Positions 22,299 through 33,967 of a stretch of DNA of 64,000 bases are shown in pieces. The DNA is taken from contig CM043960.1 in assembly GCA_014529385.2 (NCBI GenBank), forward strand, positions 76,283,910 through 76,347,909. Reading direction: 5' to 3'. The notes under the pieces are model-generated. The model worked only from the letters and a program-made list of their open reading frames with translations, was not told where the DNA came from and searched no databases. The translations under genes and the position numbers were made by a program. The DNA is from Adiantum capillus-veneris (lineage: Eukaryota; Streptophyta; Polypodiopsida; Polypodiales; Pteridaceae). The stretch's first letter is position 1; the number at the start of each line of letters is the position of its first letter.

Positions 22299-25200
22299 TC
22301 TTGTTTGACCCTGGTTCTACTCACAACTTCATATCAATGGAGTTGGCCACCAATTTGGGCATTCAAGCTTTTAAGATGGAAGATGATGTTATTGCCGATG
22401 CTGCTTTGAAGGGACAGCAAGCCTCCGTTACTCCCTTGATTGGAGAGTTGAGGCTTCATGTCCAAAGCTATGTCAACAAAGAAGACTTCTTTATCTCTCC
22501 TCTCCAACATGAGGATGCTATCCTAGGGGTACCATGGTTCAACCGCATGGCTGCCAACGTGAAGTTCCCTGAAAGGAGAATCTATTTCACCTACAAGGGA
22601 AAGAATATGTATATAGATGCTAATCAATTTGGTCGTACTATACCACTTGTAAATCCTCTCGCCCTTGATAAATCAATGAAAAGCTCAGTTTCTGCGTACA
22701 TGATTTTTGTCAAAGAGTCCGTAAAAGGTCGTAATGTTTCATTAAAGGTGAATGGTAGGAATCAAGAATAGTTAGACTTGTCTAACTTTCTAAAAGGATT
22801 CCAAGATGTGTTCATCAATGGTAGGAATCAAGAAGAGTTAGACTTGTCTAACTTTCTAAAAGGATTCCAAGATGTGTTCATCGATGATATCCCTATGGAC
22901 TTACCTCCAAAACGAGGGGATGATGACCATCAAATTGAGCTCCTATCAGGAAGCTCACCGCCTAACAAACCTCCCTATCGAGTTTCACAAGCTCAATAAG
23001 AGGAGATCATGAGGCAAGGACAAGAATCGGTAGAAAAAGGGATGGTGATGCCTAGCTCCTCTCCCTTTTGTTCTCCAGTCATTTTAGTGCAAAAGAAAGA
23101 TGGCACATACCGCACGTGTGTGGACTATTGCGCACTAAACCATATCACTATCAAAAACAGATTTCCCGTACCTCGGGTAGAAGATCTGTTTGATAAGCTA
23201 CAAGGCTCTACCTACTTCAGTAGGATTGACCTTAAAAGTGGCTACCATCAAATAAGGATAGTGAATGAAGACATCCTAAAGACCGCGTTTCGTACAACGT
23301 TTGGCCTTTATGAATATCTAGTCATGCCTTTTGGCTTGACTAATGCACCAGCTACATTCAATCGATTGATGGAGAAAATTTTTAGATCCTACCGCAAATT
23401 CACTGGAGTGTTCTTTGATGATATCATCATCTACTCCAATTCCTTGGAGGAAGACAAGCAACATCTCAAAGTGATTTTTCAAGCATTAACGGAGAGTAAG
23501 CTTTTTCTCAATCAAAAGAAAAGAAAAATTTTCCTTCAAGAGATTCAATACTTAGGTCATATTATCTCTTGAGATGGTATCCATATGGATCCATCAAAGT
23601 TGGAGGTAATAAAAGCATGGCCTAATCCAAGGAATCTACATGAGCTAAGAAGCTTTATTGGTATGTGTGCATACTATAGACGCTTCATAGCAAGATTATC
23701 TCAAATAGTAGGACCATTACATGACTTAACAAAGAAAAACGTCAAGTATTCATGGGCTACTAAGGAGAAAAGTGGTTTTGACCAGTTCAAAGAGAAGTTT
23801 ACCTCTCAACCGGTCCTTATGCTTTCGGGTCTCTCAAAGCCATTTGAGGTCCAATGTGATGCTTGTGGTGATTGCGTTGGAGCAGTCTTGCTTCAAGAAG
23901 GGCATGCCATAACATATGAGATCCGAAGGCTCAACACGGATGAACGGGTCTTAAGCATTTATGAGAAAGAGCTGTTAGTTGTTCTACATGTCCTATACAC
24001 ATGGAAGAACTATCTATTGGGGACTCCATTCATTTTACGAACATACCATCAAAGTCTCAAGTACTTCATGACGCAAACAAAGGTTTCCGTCAAACAAATG
24101 AGGTGGGCAAATTCTCTTTCGCAATTTAATTTGCACATTGCTCACATTGCTGGTAAGCACAATCAAGTGGCTGTTGCACTTTCATGACAACCAAAAGTTA
24201 ATGCGGTGTCTATAGCAACTCACAATGATCTATCTTCTATGATAGATGAGTATGCTATTGACCCTGACTTTAAAGACATAATGCCAGCCCTTGCTTTGGG
24301 GAAGAAAGAGGAACCATTCACCTTGCAGGATGGTTATCTTCTCCATGGCAATAGGCTATGTGTTACCCTCTCCCTTCATCAGAAAGTCATGTATGAATCC
24401 CATGCTCCTCTATGCGGGGCAAAGAGGCATTCAACCTACTCTTTCGGGAGTAGAGATGTACTTTTATTGGGCTACCATGAAATGGACATACAAGAGTATG
24501 TTTCAAAATGTCTGGTATGCCAAAAGATCAAGTATGATAGAGGGAAGCAACCTGGATTACTCCAACCATTGCCAATTCCTAATTCACCATGGGAGAGTAT
24601 ATCCATATATTTTATCTTTGGATTACCCAAGTCTATCCATGGGAATACGGGAATATGGACAATAGTCAACAAGTTTAGCAAGCAAGCACACTTTATCCCT
24701 GTCAAGAAGACTATTAAGGCACACCAAATGGCAACTCTCTTCATATCCCAAATTTTCAAACACCATGGATTGCCAACATCCATCGTGTCAGATAGAGATC
24801 CTAGAATGACAAGTAATTTATGAAAAGGTCTCTTTGAAAATCTAGGTACAAGAATGAATTTCTCTTGGGCCTATCACCCACAAACGGATGGCCAAAGTGA
24901 GATAGCCAATCTTATGATTCTTGATCTACTAAAGACCTGTGTTACAGAAGTAGGTCAACGCTCACAATGGGGAAAATACTTACCTCTTGTAGAGTATGCG
25001 TATAATAATACTATCCATACTTCTACAGGAAAAGTGCCTTTTGAAATCATAGAGGGAAGACCTAAAAGTCCCTTGCTACTTAAAGTACATGGGAAGATCT
25101 TCGATGCCGATGAGTATAGCTGTGACCTGCAAGCATCTTTTCAAAAGATTAAAGAGGCTATATCTATCTCCCAACTAAGGCAAAAAGCTACTACGGAGAA

Positions 25201-25687
25201 GCACAGAAGGGCCTTAACGTTCAAAGAAAATGATTGTGTCTTACGTAAGTTTCCTAAGGCTAGATTGAGGCAAACGACGGGCAAGAATCCTACGGGCCAT
25301 CAAAAGTATTATGCTAAACTAGCAAAAAGATACTATGGTCCTTTTCAAATTTTGAAGCCAATCAATGAGGTGGCTTATCAACTCAAGTTGCCTAACCATT
25401 GGCTCATACACAATGCTTTTCATGTGAGCCTACTCAAGCCCTACAAAGGAGAGCCTCCAAATGAACCAATTATTGAAGACCCTCCCGAAATCGAAGATCA
25501 AGAAGAGGTACTACAACCCGAAGCTATCCTTTGGCATGAAGACAAGGTACTACAACATGGTAAGATTATCCGATGGTATCTTATTAAGTTCAAAAGTTAT
25601 CCTTTTGAAGATGCTAGATGGATGCAAGGAATCCAACTTAAGGATAGTATGAACCTTGTCAACGCTTACAGTGCTACATTAGAGTAA
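22299..25687 (+). pseudogene. Ty3/gypsy pol (protease-RT-RNase H-integrase-chromodomain), five stops in one frame
   Basis: The whole stretch reads in a single frame with no frameshift. It is broken by stops at 22769, 22997, 23570, 24185 and 24821. Protease begins at once (FDPGSTHNFIS, then AILGVPWFNRM). RT runs from about 23009 with ARG-equivalent TCVDYCALN (relatives have DYRALN), SRIDLKSGYHQIRI, MPFGLTNAPATF and the active site FFDDIIIYS. RNase H follows (VQCDACGDCVGAVLLQEG), then a zinc-finger-type integrase start (LVCQKIKY), the integrase core and a chromodomain-like tail (IIRWYLIKFKSYPFEDARW). The stop at 24821 is TGG to TGA relative to copy A. That at 24185 probably reflects CGA to TGA. 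Gag is missing. Confidence 0.9.
22751..22882 (+). repeat. 66-bp in-frame tandem duplication in gypsy pol
   Basis: AATGGTAGGAATCAAGAA starts at 22751 and again at 22817, duplicating 22 codons between protease and RT (peptide NGRNQEELDLSNFLKGF). The first copy has GAA TAG where the second has GAA GAG, so the duplication carries a stop in one unit only. Confidence 0.95.
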
Positions 25688-26046
25688 GCAAATGTACATG
25701 TTTCTTTTAAATGATCAATGTTTTTGTCTTATAAGACTAATTCTCTCTTTATTGTGCACAAATTTAAGTAGTATGCATACTAAGAATCATGTTTGGGATG
25801 ATGACGTCTCTCAAACACCATGTACAATTTGTCACTCTACTTGGGAGGATGAAATGGACTAAAGAGCAGACATTCTTGCGGCAGCTATGTCTCCCAAGCA
25901 CCAAATGGATTAGTCATCCATCTTTGAATGATGTTGTAGGGTAAAAAGGGATCCTCTATCAGCTAAGACAAATTGACTAATGACTATGGCTTTTTCTCTT
26001 TTTTCTCTCATAGTCGAGGACGACTATGATTTGCAGAGAGAAATAA

Positions 26047-27260
26047 TGTCATTAAATCTAATATCTAACCAACCCAAATGATTTTCTCATATTAAACTGA
26101 TCATTTAATGTGGGATAATAAATGGGAACAAGGGTTATAATATAGACATGTGCTTATGGATCTATCTCAACACGGGGCCAATGGTAAAGGGGCCCAAATG
26201 AGAGATGGTCTGTCAAAGAGCAAGGTTAACTAATGGAGCTTAAAAGACCTTAGGGTTAGCTTCATTAAAGACCTCCAATGGTTAGTGTTAAAAGTCCTTT
26301 GACCTTAGGCAAGCTAGGGCTGAGCTTGAGGTGGGAACCTGACCTAAACTTACTTTTGACCTTAGGCAAGCTAGGGCTGAGCTTGAGGGGGGAACCCGAC
26401 CTAAACTTGCCTTTGACCTTAGGTAGACCTTGAGGTGGGAAATCCACTAAGGTGCTTGTCATGCTTGATGACTAAGGTACTTGAGGTACTTGTCATACTT
26501 AATGAGGAAGGTGCTTGAGAAGCTTCCCATGCATGGGGGGTAAGGTGCTTGAGTCAAAAAGAGACCCTACAAACTTAATGAGGAAGGTGCTTGAGAAGCT
26601 TTCTATGCATGAAAGTCCCAAAGTTAGGGAAATCTTTGACCTAACCTTCCACTCACCCAAAGGGCACCCCTTTTCTCAAAGGGCACATGGGACCATGTGA
26701 GACTCTCCCTAAGCTTAACCACATGGTGTGCTTGAATGCTATTGGTTTGGCTAAAGAGGGGTCCAATGAGCTTCTAGTTCCATCCAACAAATATGTAGAT
26801 ATTTTCAAGCTCTCTCTCTCTCTCTCTCTAAGGGGTAAGGAGGACACTTGTCAAAAGACTACCAATGTACTTGACTGCATGCTGCATGTGATTGGCTAGG
26901 GGGAGAAGGGTCCAATGAGCTGGAAGCATGTGGAAAGCAACAAATCGCCCCAAGAAAGCAAGGGGGGTGCTAGGGGGATATACACCACACACACACACTC
27001 ATTTTGTGGAACTATTCTCACTTGGAAAAAGTTGAGGAACTCCGCCTCCTTTTCCAAGCTTGTAAGAAGTGAGAGCGTACACCAACACTCTTGGCTATGG
27101 AATGCAAATCCAACCAAGAGCCATGCTTCAATGCTTAAGCTTTTCATCTTCTCCATCTTCATTACTATGCTATTATGTATGCTAGCAAGAAGAGTAATGA
27201 TAAGTGAGGAACTATTTCTTTGTCCTATGGAATGTTTCTTCTTCCTCTTCCCTATCCTCA
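26047..27260 (+). repeat. gypsy LTR, copy B
   Basis: Starts TGTCATTAAATC after AGAGAGAAATAA. If it ends at CCTCA (27260) it has TG...CA ends. The true end is uncertain, because copy A loses similarity at 27258 and no target duplication or second intact LTR is available for comparison. Confidence 0.7.
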
Positions 27261-27488
27261 TTCCCCGCTAGTTCTCTCCACCTTCGAAGGTGTTTGAGGC
27301 CTTGGGACTGAGGCTTGGGACAGTTGATGCTTTCTACAAAGTTTATGTTATGTGTGTGATGCATGAAGCTTTCCATATTCATTGCATCACCTAGGTCACA
27401 AGGTGTTAGGAAATAAGACGTAGCTAAATAGATAATTGAGTAGATTACTTAATGGAGAGAGACAAATTTATATACACGAGATTATAGT

Positions 27489-27490
<2 letters not shown>

Positions 27491-27550
<60 letters not shown>
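27491..27550. repeat. (GA)n microsatellite
   Basis: 60-bp AG dinucleotide tract. Confidence 0.97.
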
Positions 27551-27554
<4 letters not shown>

Positions 27555-27886
27555 CATGATATACGTGGTTCACCCAATGTGGGCTACGTCCACGGGAAAG
27601 CAGCCACTCAATGGCTTTGGTACTTCAAAACAAGAAGTAGTTTACAAAGGGATTATACCCTTAATGGAGCTCCCGCCTTGCTTCACTCTCACCACCTCAC
27701 ACTCACCTTGTTGCATCAACTTCACACTATGAAATGTGTGTAGAAATGGCCTCCTTTTATAGGCCAAAAGGGCTGCCCTCTCTTATGAGAGACAGCCATG
27801 TGTAGCCGCCCTTGTGCGAATAAGTCCAAATCGGACCCTCCAATCCGCCCATGTGTGGCCGCCCTTGAGAAGACAAGTCCGCTTTT

Positions 27887-28016
27887 GAATTCGGCCACCG
27901 GCCATTGAATTCGGCCACCGGCCACCGGCCATTGACTTCCGACCACCGGCCACCGGCCATTGACTTCCGACCACCAGCCATTGGCCATTGACTACCGGCC
28001 ACCGGCCAACCGACCG
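27887..28016. repeat. GC-rich minisatellite, GGCCACCGGCCATTGA-type units
   Basis: Repeats of CGGCCACCGGCCATTGA alternate with TTCCGACCACC over about 130 bp. Unit lengths vary (about 19-39 bp), and nested GGCCACC doublings are visible. It stands out from the AT-rich surroundings. Confidence 0.85.
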
Positions 28017-29026
28017 GTTGTTTTCCGACCACTTTTCGACCGCCGTCCGGCCATAATATTCCGGCGAAAAGGAATATTCCGGCGAAAAAAAGTCTCGGGG
28101 GCCTCCGCCCCCGAGGCCTTTAAAGTTGCCCCTGATTCTTGTCCGTGAAAATTTTGGTTTCCGGTGAGTGATTTTCCTTCACGCACGATGGCTTCTCCTC
28201 ATAATGTGGGCCTTACAAATGTGCGCTTTTACCGCAGAAAATTACAAGGGTAAATCAGGCTCCATACTTAACACAAGGAACACAAAGATTGTATTGTACC
28301 AAGTCTCTCTTGATGGGAGAAACTATAATACAAATGCCTATTGGAGGGGGGACCGGCTCCATATGAATCTGGTCCTCAACTATTGTCATGTTCTCTAAAC
28401 TCTCTCTCTCTTGCAAAAGCATCGTTCATGCCAAGCTAACTAAGTACCATGTTTATGTTGCTACCATCAATTAAGTTCACCCACTATGCTCACAAAGTAA
28501 TCTCACAAAAGTGCTTCGTCTAATTTCCTAATTCCGCTACTCTCAAAATTCATAGGCCATTTTCATTACATGGGTGCCATGTAGATCTACAAAGGCATCC
28601 ATGATCTTGCATGCACTATGTTCATCAAGATAGCCCAGATAAGGTTACCTACTTGGAGATCTTCCACACGGGTAGAACGAACCAATGCACCATGATATCA
28701 TTTTTAGAAGGAAGCAAGGATTGTGTTTGGACCTCTGAGGGCAACCAATTGAAGAAACCCTCCATGAATTTTATGACATGTCATGTTCTTGCCCTCCTTA
28801 TTCATGCAAACATTTGAGAAGAATTTTTATATAGGTTTTTTGACATTGAGGAGAGGGATACTAGGGCCATTTATGAATAACTTAAATGCCCGATTTGTGG
28901 CCTACTCCCCCTTTGAGCTACAAAATCTCATATCCATGGCATGCATGTTAGAAAAAGACAAGAAGCTCCACATCAATTACCAACAAGCTTTGGACAAACA
29001 TAGAGACAAGAGAAAGCTAGAAGCTC

Positions 29027-29254
29027 TGTTACCATATACATGTGGTAGTGATGTGTGTGAACACACTAGGACCGCCGGGGCATTTTTTCCCTCTTTAGGA
29101 GGTTTTTTTCCCCCGTGCATTGTATATACGCCCATCACTCTAGGGCTATCTATCTTTCCATTGCGCACTAAGTAACACACTCTCTATTGTGTGCCTTGAG
29201 CTTCCTTCGTCTTCTCCAAGCTGTGTGTGTTTCTCTGCAACCCTAATTCCAACA
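29027..29254 (+). repeat. 5' LTR of copia copy R
   Basis: 228 bp, TGTTACCATATACATG to CTAATTCCAACA, with the short inverted ends TGTT/AACA. A CACACACA-rich segment, GTGTGTGAACACAC, forms a small palindrome near its start. Confidence 0.97.
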
Positions 29255-29256
29255 AT

Positions 29257-29268
29257 TGGTATCAGAGC
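29257..29268 (+). other. tRNA-Met primer-binding site of copia copy R
   Basis: TGGTATCAGAGC, two bases after the LTR end. Confidence 0.95.
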
Positions 29269-29616
29269 AAGTCACGTCCTCCCGGGCTTAGTCGCCAGCT
29301 GCTCCAGCACACGCCTGCTCACTTTCTCCGATTTCAGTGAGCTTTGGCGAGCGTTCGCAGGTCGACAAATATTTTGGGAGAACTCGAAGAGCTCGGTCTG
29401 CTCAGAATTTTGATTTGGGCTCATTTCGGCCTCCGTTTCCACTACGGGCAGTACTGCACAGGCTATTTCGTCATTTTGTGCAGATTTTCTGTCAGTGCCG
29501 TTTTCTGCATAACAGGTGCCTTATAGTCTTCTACGGTTTGTGCTATATAGCACAAGTTGTTCCCGCTCCATTTCTCCTATTTTCGGGCAGTTTTCACATC
29601 AGGTGCAGCATTTACC

Positions 29617-32600
29617 ATGGCTGACAACAACAACACAGATGTGTTCAAGATGTTTGCTGCTGAGGACAGGTTGGATGGGGACAACTACCCTATGTGGGCT
29701 TATATGATGCAAAATGTTCTTGTGTCAAAAGGTGTCTGGAACATTGTGCAGGGCATTGATGTACGTCCTGGTTCTGAAGATGTAGGCGATGTTGAGGATG
29801 TTGCAGGTCTTGCTGCAAGGATTGCAGCTGTTAGAGTTGTTTTGCCTACAGCAGAACAAGCTCGTTGGGATGTTAAGGATGCGCAGGCTCATGCATTGAT
29901 TGCGTTGTCTGTGAAGCGCACCATTATTCCTCACATCCGTTCAGCAAAATCTGCAAAACAGGCTTGGGATATTCTAGCAAGTCTTTATGCAAGCCGCAAT
30001 GAGGCTAAAATTGCTTTGCTGCGTAAAGAGCTAGAGTCGAAGATTATGCATGAGGAAGATGATATGGACACTTTCCTTGCTAGTGTCAAGGATATCAATG
30101 AGCAACTCATTTCTGCAGGTGAAGTCATTTCTGACAGTTCCCTTGTGCAGACTGTTCTTGATGCCTTACCAGATTCCTACCAGACTTTTGCTAGTACTTG
30201 GAGACTGATGACCCAAGGAAATCCTGAAGTTGTCAAGTTTGATGCATTATGCACATTGCTGTTGCAAGAGTCACTTTCTAGAAAAAACAGGACTAGGCAG
30301 CGTGCAGTTGAACAGGCTTTTATTGCTTCTCAAAGAAAGGGTGGTAACAATAATGCAGCCACTTCTTATGGTTCTGCTGCGAGTGGCAAAAATTCTGTTC
30401 CTAATGCTTCTACTGGCAGCACTTCGTCTGGCAATTCTGGTGATAAGGGCAAAAAGAAGATGCGTTGCCATTATTGTAAAGCCAATGATCACTTGATCAA
30501 GTCGTGTCCTAAGTTGAAGGCCAAAGAGGCTAAGAAGAAAGAGGGTGGTTCCACTGCAAATGCTGGTTCCACTACAAATGCAGCCATTGTTGAGTCTTCT
30601 GTGAAAGGAGATTGTGATGCTGATGTTGATGCAGAATGGGCTTTTAGCGCAGAGTGCACTTACAATCCTGCTGTCCATGATGCATGCTTGTCAGTTGCTG
30701 CAGATTCACATGTGTGGTATTTCGACAGTGGTGCTACAAAGCACATTACCTCACATCGTGAATTGTTTACCTCTCTCGAGTCTGTCCCTCATGGGAATTC
30801 AGTCACTTGTGCCAACAACGCCTCTTATCCAGTTCAGGGAGTTGGAAAGATTGTGCTCACTGCTGCTAATGGCAGTTCCTTCACACTTGTTGATGCACTT
30901 TATGTACCTGGGATCAAGAAGAATCTATTGTCTGTATCCGCACTTGCTAGACTTGGACTTGTAGTCAAATTTGTGGATGACAGATGTACAGTTCATGATC
31001 TCAGTTTTGGTGATGAAATTGTTGCATCTGGGCTTTTGTGCCGTGGGCTGTATAAGCTCACTTTGTATGACAAGTGTGGACAAAATTTTGCAAATGCTGT
31101 TGCAGATTCAAGGGCTATTTCAGATGCAAAACTTTGGCATGCACGTTTTGGTCATCTGAATTTTGCCAGTTTGCTGCGTTTGCAAAAATCTGATATGGTT
31201 GCTTCTTTGCCGCCTCTTGAAGCACCTATCAAACATGTTTGTGAAGGCTGTATTCTGGGTAAAATGCAGCGTTCTAAGTTTCCAAAGGATGGTTCAGTTA
31301 GGGCCACATGCAGGTTGCAGCTTGTGCATAGTGACGTTTGTGGGCCCATGCAAACTCCGTCCTTGGGCAATTACCTGTACTTCGTGACTTTCATTGATGA
31401 TTACTCCAGGCATGCGTGGGTATTTCCGCTTAAAGCGAAGTCCGAAGTTTTTATGTGCTTCAAACAATTTTTGGCTATGGCTGAAAATGTCTCAAAATGT
31501 ACTATGGGCACCCTCCGTTCCGATCAAGGGGGGGAGTATATGTCTCATGAATTTAATGCATTTCTGGCTAGTCGTGGGATAAAACACCAATGTACAGTGC
31601 CTTATACACCTCAGCAAAATGGTGTTGCTGAGAGGAAAAACAGGTCACTAACGGAAATGGCACGATGTATGGTCAAAAGTCAAGCTTTGCCGCATTCTTT
31701 TTGGCTTGAGGCCATCATGTGTGCCACTTATGTACTTAACAGGTGTCCTACGAAAGCTTTGCAGTCTATTACTCCATATGAAGCATGGCATGATAGAAAA
31801 CCTTCTATTGAGCACATGCGTGTTTTTGGCTGTTTGGCATATGCTTTGGTGCCACAAGTGCAGCGCAGAAAATTGGATGATAAGGCTGTCAAATGTATTT
31901 TTGTTGGTTATAGTGCTGAAAGCAAAGGTTACAGGTTGTATCATCCACAAACAAAACGTATTTTGGTTTCACGGGATGTAGTGTTTGTGGAAGATTCTGT
32001 TCAACCCTTGCTGTCATGTACTAGAGACAGTAATGTAAGCTCACAGGACATCTATGACACTTTGTTGCCTCTTTTCAGTGGTGGAAATACGAATGTAAGT
32101 TCCAATGAGGCAAATGTACAGCCTATGGGGGTTTCTGAAAATGTTTTAGAACAGCCTATTACTGATGCAGATGTACATGATGTACTTGATGAGGAAAGGG
32201 CTGAAAATGAGCAGGCTAGAGGTATGCCAAAATGGCTGGTGCACACTTTGCGTGACAGTAAATTGGATGCACCTTTATCTAGTCGTACTCGTTCAGGCTC
32301 TCGCCATGCATCTTATGCATCAGATTGTTATGCTTTGGCTGTGTCTAGTTTACATGATGTTGAGGAGCCTCTGTCTTTTGATGAAGCACAGAATTCAGAA
32401 AATTGGATTGCTGCCATGAAATCAGAATATGATGCACTTATAGAGAATGACACATGGACTTTATGTGATTTGCCTCCTGGCAAAAAGGCCATTGGTACGA
32501 AGTGGGTTTACAAGTTGAAACGCAAGCCGGATGGTGAGATCGATCGCCATAAGGCTCGACTTGTTGCAAAGGGTTATGCACAACAAAAAGGCATAGATTA

Positions 32601-33903
32601 TGAAGAGACTTTTGCTCCCACTTGTCGTATGACTACTGTGCGTTTTCTATGTGCATTGGCAGCTCATTTTGGTTGGGATGTACATCAATCAGACATTGTT
32701 ACTGCTTTCTTGAATGGTGACATATTTGAGGAAGTTTATGTAATGCAGCCTCGCGGTTTTGTCATAAAAGGACAAGAGGACAAAGTGTGCAAATGTAAGA
32801 AGGCTTTGTATGGGTTGAAGCAATCTCCTCGTGCTTGGTATGAGAAAGCTGACACTCATTTGGTTAAACGAGGCTTTCGTAACAGTCCAACAGAAAGCAC
32901 ATTGTATGTAAAGCGTGAGGATGATGTATTTCTCATTGTGGTTCTTTATGTTGATGATTTGCTGATCACTGGACCAAATGAGAGACATATTGCTGAATTT
33001 AAGGCTGATTTGAATGCTACTTTCAAGATGAAAGATTTGGGGCTGTTGCATCATTACTTGGGTATACAGTTTAAGCAGTGTGATGGTGGTATTGCCTTGT
33101 GTCAGAAAAGTTACATAGAGACATTGCTATGTAAGTTTGGACTTGAGGATTGCAAACCTATTGCCACTCCCATGGAAACAGGTTTGAAGTTGAGTCTACA
33201 TGATGCTGGCGATCCTGCTGATGTCACTCTTTACCAAACTGCTGTTGGCTGCCTCATTTATGTATGCAACACGAGGCCAGATATTCAGTTTGCAGTCTCA
33301 CAGGTCAGCAGATTTATGCATAGCCCAGGGTCTAAGCATTGGCAGGCTGTCAAGAGGATTTTCCGCTACCTTAGTGGCACTTTACATCTTGGCTTGTTTT
33401 ATCCCAAGGGGGGATCATTGCCGCCAGACTTACATGCTTTTTCGGACTCAGATTGGGCTGGTTGTTTTGACACGCGAGTGTCCACAAGTGGTTTTTGTTT
33501 CATGCTTGGCAGTTCATGTATATCATGGTTGAGCAAGAAGCAACCTACTGTGGCCACTTCGAGTTGTGAGGCTGAGTACAGGGCAGTCTTCACAGCTACG
33601 GTTGAGTGTGTATGGCTCAGACGCCTTATGGCTGACTTGGGTGTTGGACAGGACACTGCCAACACTATCTACACTGACAGTCAGAGCGCATTGGCAGTTG
33701 CGAGGAACCCAGTTTTTCATGCTCGCACAAAGCACATTGAGGTGCATTACCACTATGTCAGGGAGAGGCTCTCAGCAGGAGAGATCAGCTTGGCTTATGT
33801 GCCAACACAGGACAACCTTGCAGATCTTTTCACAAAGGCATTGTCTCGTGAGAAGCTTGAAGCTTTCCGCAAAGCTTTGGGCTTACTCCCCTTTGTGGAC
33901 TGA
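29617..33903 (+). CDS. copia gag-pol polyprotein, 1428 aa, apparently intact
   Basis: Makes the particle protein, protease, integrase and reverse transcriptase/RNase H of the element. The start is the ATG at 29617 (accATGgct, MADNNNTD); an in-frame opening further upstream has no ATG. Visible domains: gag about 10-230; CCHC knuckle CHYCKANDHLIKSC about 285-298; protease FDSGATKH with Asp370; GAG-pre-integrase about 505-560 (LWHARFGHLNF, CEGCILGK); integrase with Asp573, Asp636 and Glu672 (35 residues between the last two, the D,D-35-E pattern); RT with Asp1026 (SDIVTAFLNG) and YVDD with Asp1113-Asp1114; RNase H with Asp1277 or Asp1279 (SDSDWAG), CEAEY and Asp1354 (YTDSQS). All catalytic residues I can check are present. 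The length is usual for copia. Confidence 0.97.
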   Translation: MADNNNTDVFKMFAAEDRLDGDNYPMWAYMMQNVLVSKGVWNIVQGIDVRPGSEDVGDVEDVAGLAARIAAVRVVLPTAEQARWDVKDAQAHALIALSVKRTIIPHIRSAKSAKQAWDILASLYASRNEAKIALLRKELESKIMHEEDDMDTFLASVKDINEQLISAGEVISDSSLVQTVLDALPDSYQTFASTWRLMTQGNPEVVKFDALCTLLLQESLSRKNRTRQRAVEQAFIASQRKGGNNNAATSYGSAASGKNSVPNASTGSTSSGNSGDKGKKKMRCHYCKANDHLIKSCPKLKAKEAKKKEGGSTANAGSTTNAAIVESSVKGDCDADVDAEWAFSAECTYNPAVHDACLSVAADSHVWYFDSGATKHITSHRELFTSLESVPHGNSVTCANNASYPVQGVGKIVLTAANGSSFTLVDALYVPGIKKNLLSVSALARLGLVVKFVDDRCTVHDLSFGDEIVASGLLCRGLYKLTLYDKCGQNFANAVADSRAISDAKLWHARFGHLNFASLLRLQKSDMVASLPPLEAPIKHVCEGCILGKMQRSKFPKDGSVRATCRLQLVHSDVCGPMQTPSLGNYLYFVTFIDDYSRHAWVFPLKAKSEVFMCFKQFLAMAENVSKCTMGTLRSDQGGEYMSHEFNAFLASRGIKHQCTVPYTPQQNGVAERKNRSLTEMARCMVKSQALPHSFWLEAIMCATYVLNRCPTKALQSITPYEAWHDRKPSIEHMRVFGCLAYALVPQVQRRKLDDKAVKCIFVGYSAESKGYRLYHPQTKRILVSRDVVFVEDSVQPLLSCTRDSNVSSQDIYDTLLPLFSGGNTNVSSNEANVQPMGVSENVLEQPITDADVHDVLDEERAENEQARGMPKWLVHTLRDSKLDAPLSSRTRSGSRHASYASDCYALAVSSLHDVEEPLSFDEAQNSENWIAAMKSEYDALIENDTWTLCDLPPGKKAIGTKWVYKLKRKPDGEIDRHKARLVAKGYAQQKGIDYEETFAPTCRMTTVRFLCALAAHFGWDVHQSDIVTAFLNGDIFEEVYVMQPRGFVIKGQEDKVCKCKKALYGLKQSPRAWYEKADTHLVKRGFRNSPTESTLYVKREDDVFLIVVLYVDDLLITGPNERHIAEFKADLNATFKMKDLGLLHHYLGIQFKQCDGGIALCQKSYIETLLCKFGLEDCKPIATPMETGLKLSLHDAGDPADVTLYQTAVGCLIYVCNTRPDIQFAVSQVSRFMHSPGSKHWQAVKRIFRYLSGTLHLGLFYPKGGSLPPDLHAFSDSDWAGCFDTRVSTSGFCFMLGSSCISWLSKKQPTVATSSCEAEYRAVFTATVECVWLRRLMADLGVGQDTANTIYTDSQSALAVARNPVFHARTKHIEVHYHYVRERLSAGEISLAYVPTQDNLADLFTKALSREKLEAFRKALGLLPFVD

Positions 33904-33967
33904 TCCTGTCCTCAGGCATGGCACTTCCCTTTACTCATGTGCCAGCTCTCGTTCACCGCATCACTCC

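Larger units (their letters stand above)
19685..27260 (+). mobile_element. tandem Ty3/gypsy chromovirus block: partial IN - LTR - PR/RT/RH/IN - LTR
   Basis: Two direct repeats (19685-22298 and 24697-27258, about 2.6 kb each) contain the integrase end, 3' untranslated region and LTR. Between them lie protease, RT, RNase H and the start of integrase. The order int'-LTR-int-LTR is what unequal recombination between two copies, or insertion in tandem, would leave. Gag and any primer-binding site are missing: LTR copy A passes straight into protease at 22299. The chromodomain-like C-terminus places the element among plant chromoviruses. Confidence 0.85.
27261..29026. other. LTR-like and GC-rich repeat sequence before copia copy R
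   Basis: From TGTTAGGAAATAAG (27404) the sequence contains ACGTGGTTCACCCAATGTGG and a CTACGTCCACGGG box of a kind I associate with plant retrotransposon LTRs. No partner LTR or PBS is visible. It holds a 60-bp GA tract and a GGCCACCGGCCA minisatellite. Near 28800-29021 one frame reads FELQNLISMACMLEKDKK, which could be a gag or other retroelement remnant, but I cannot place it. Confidence 0.35.
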
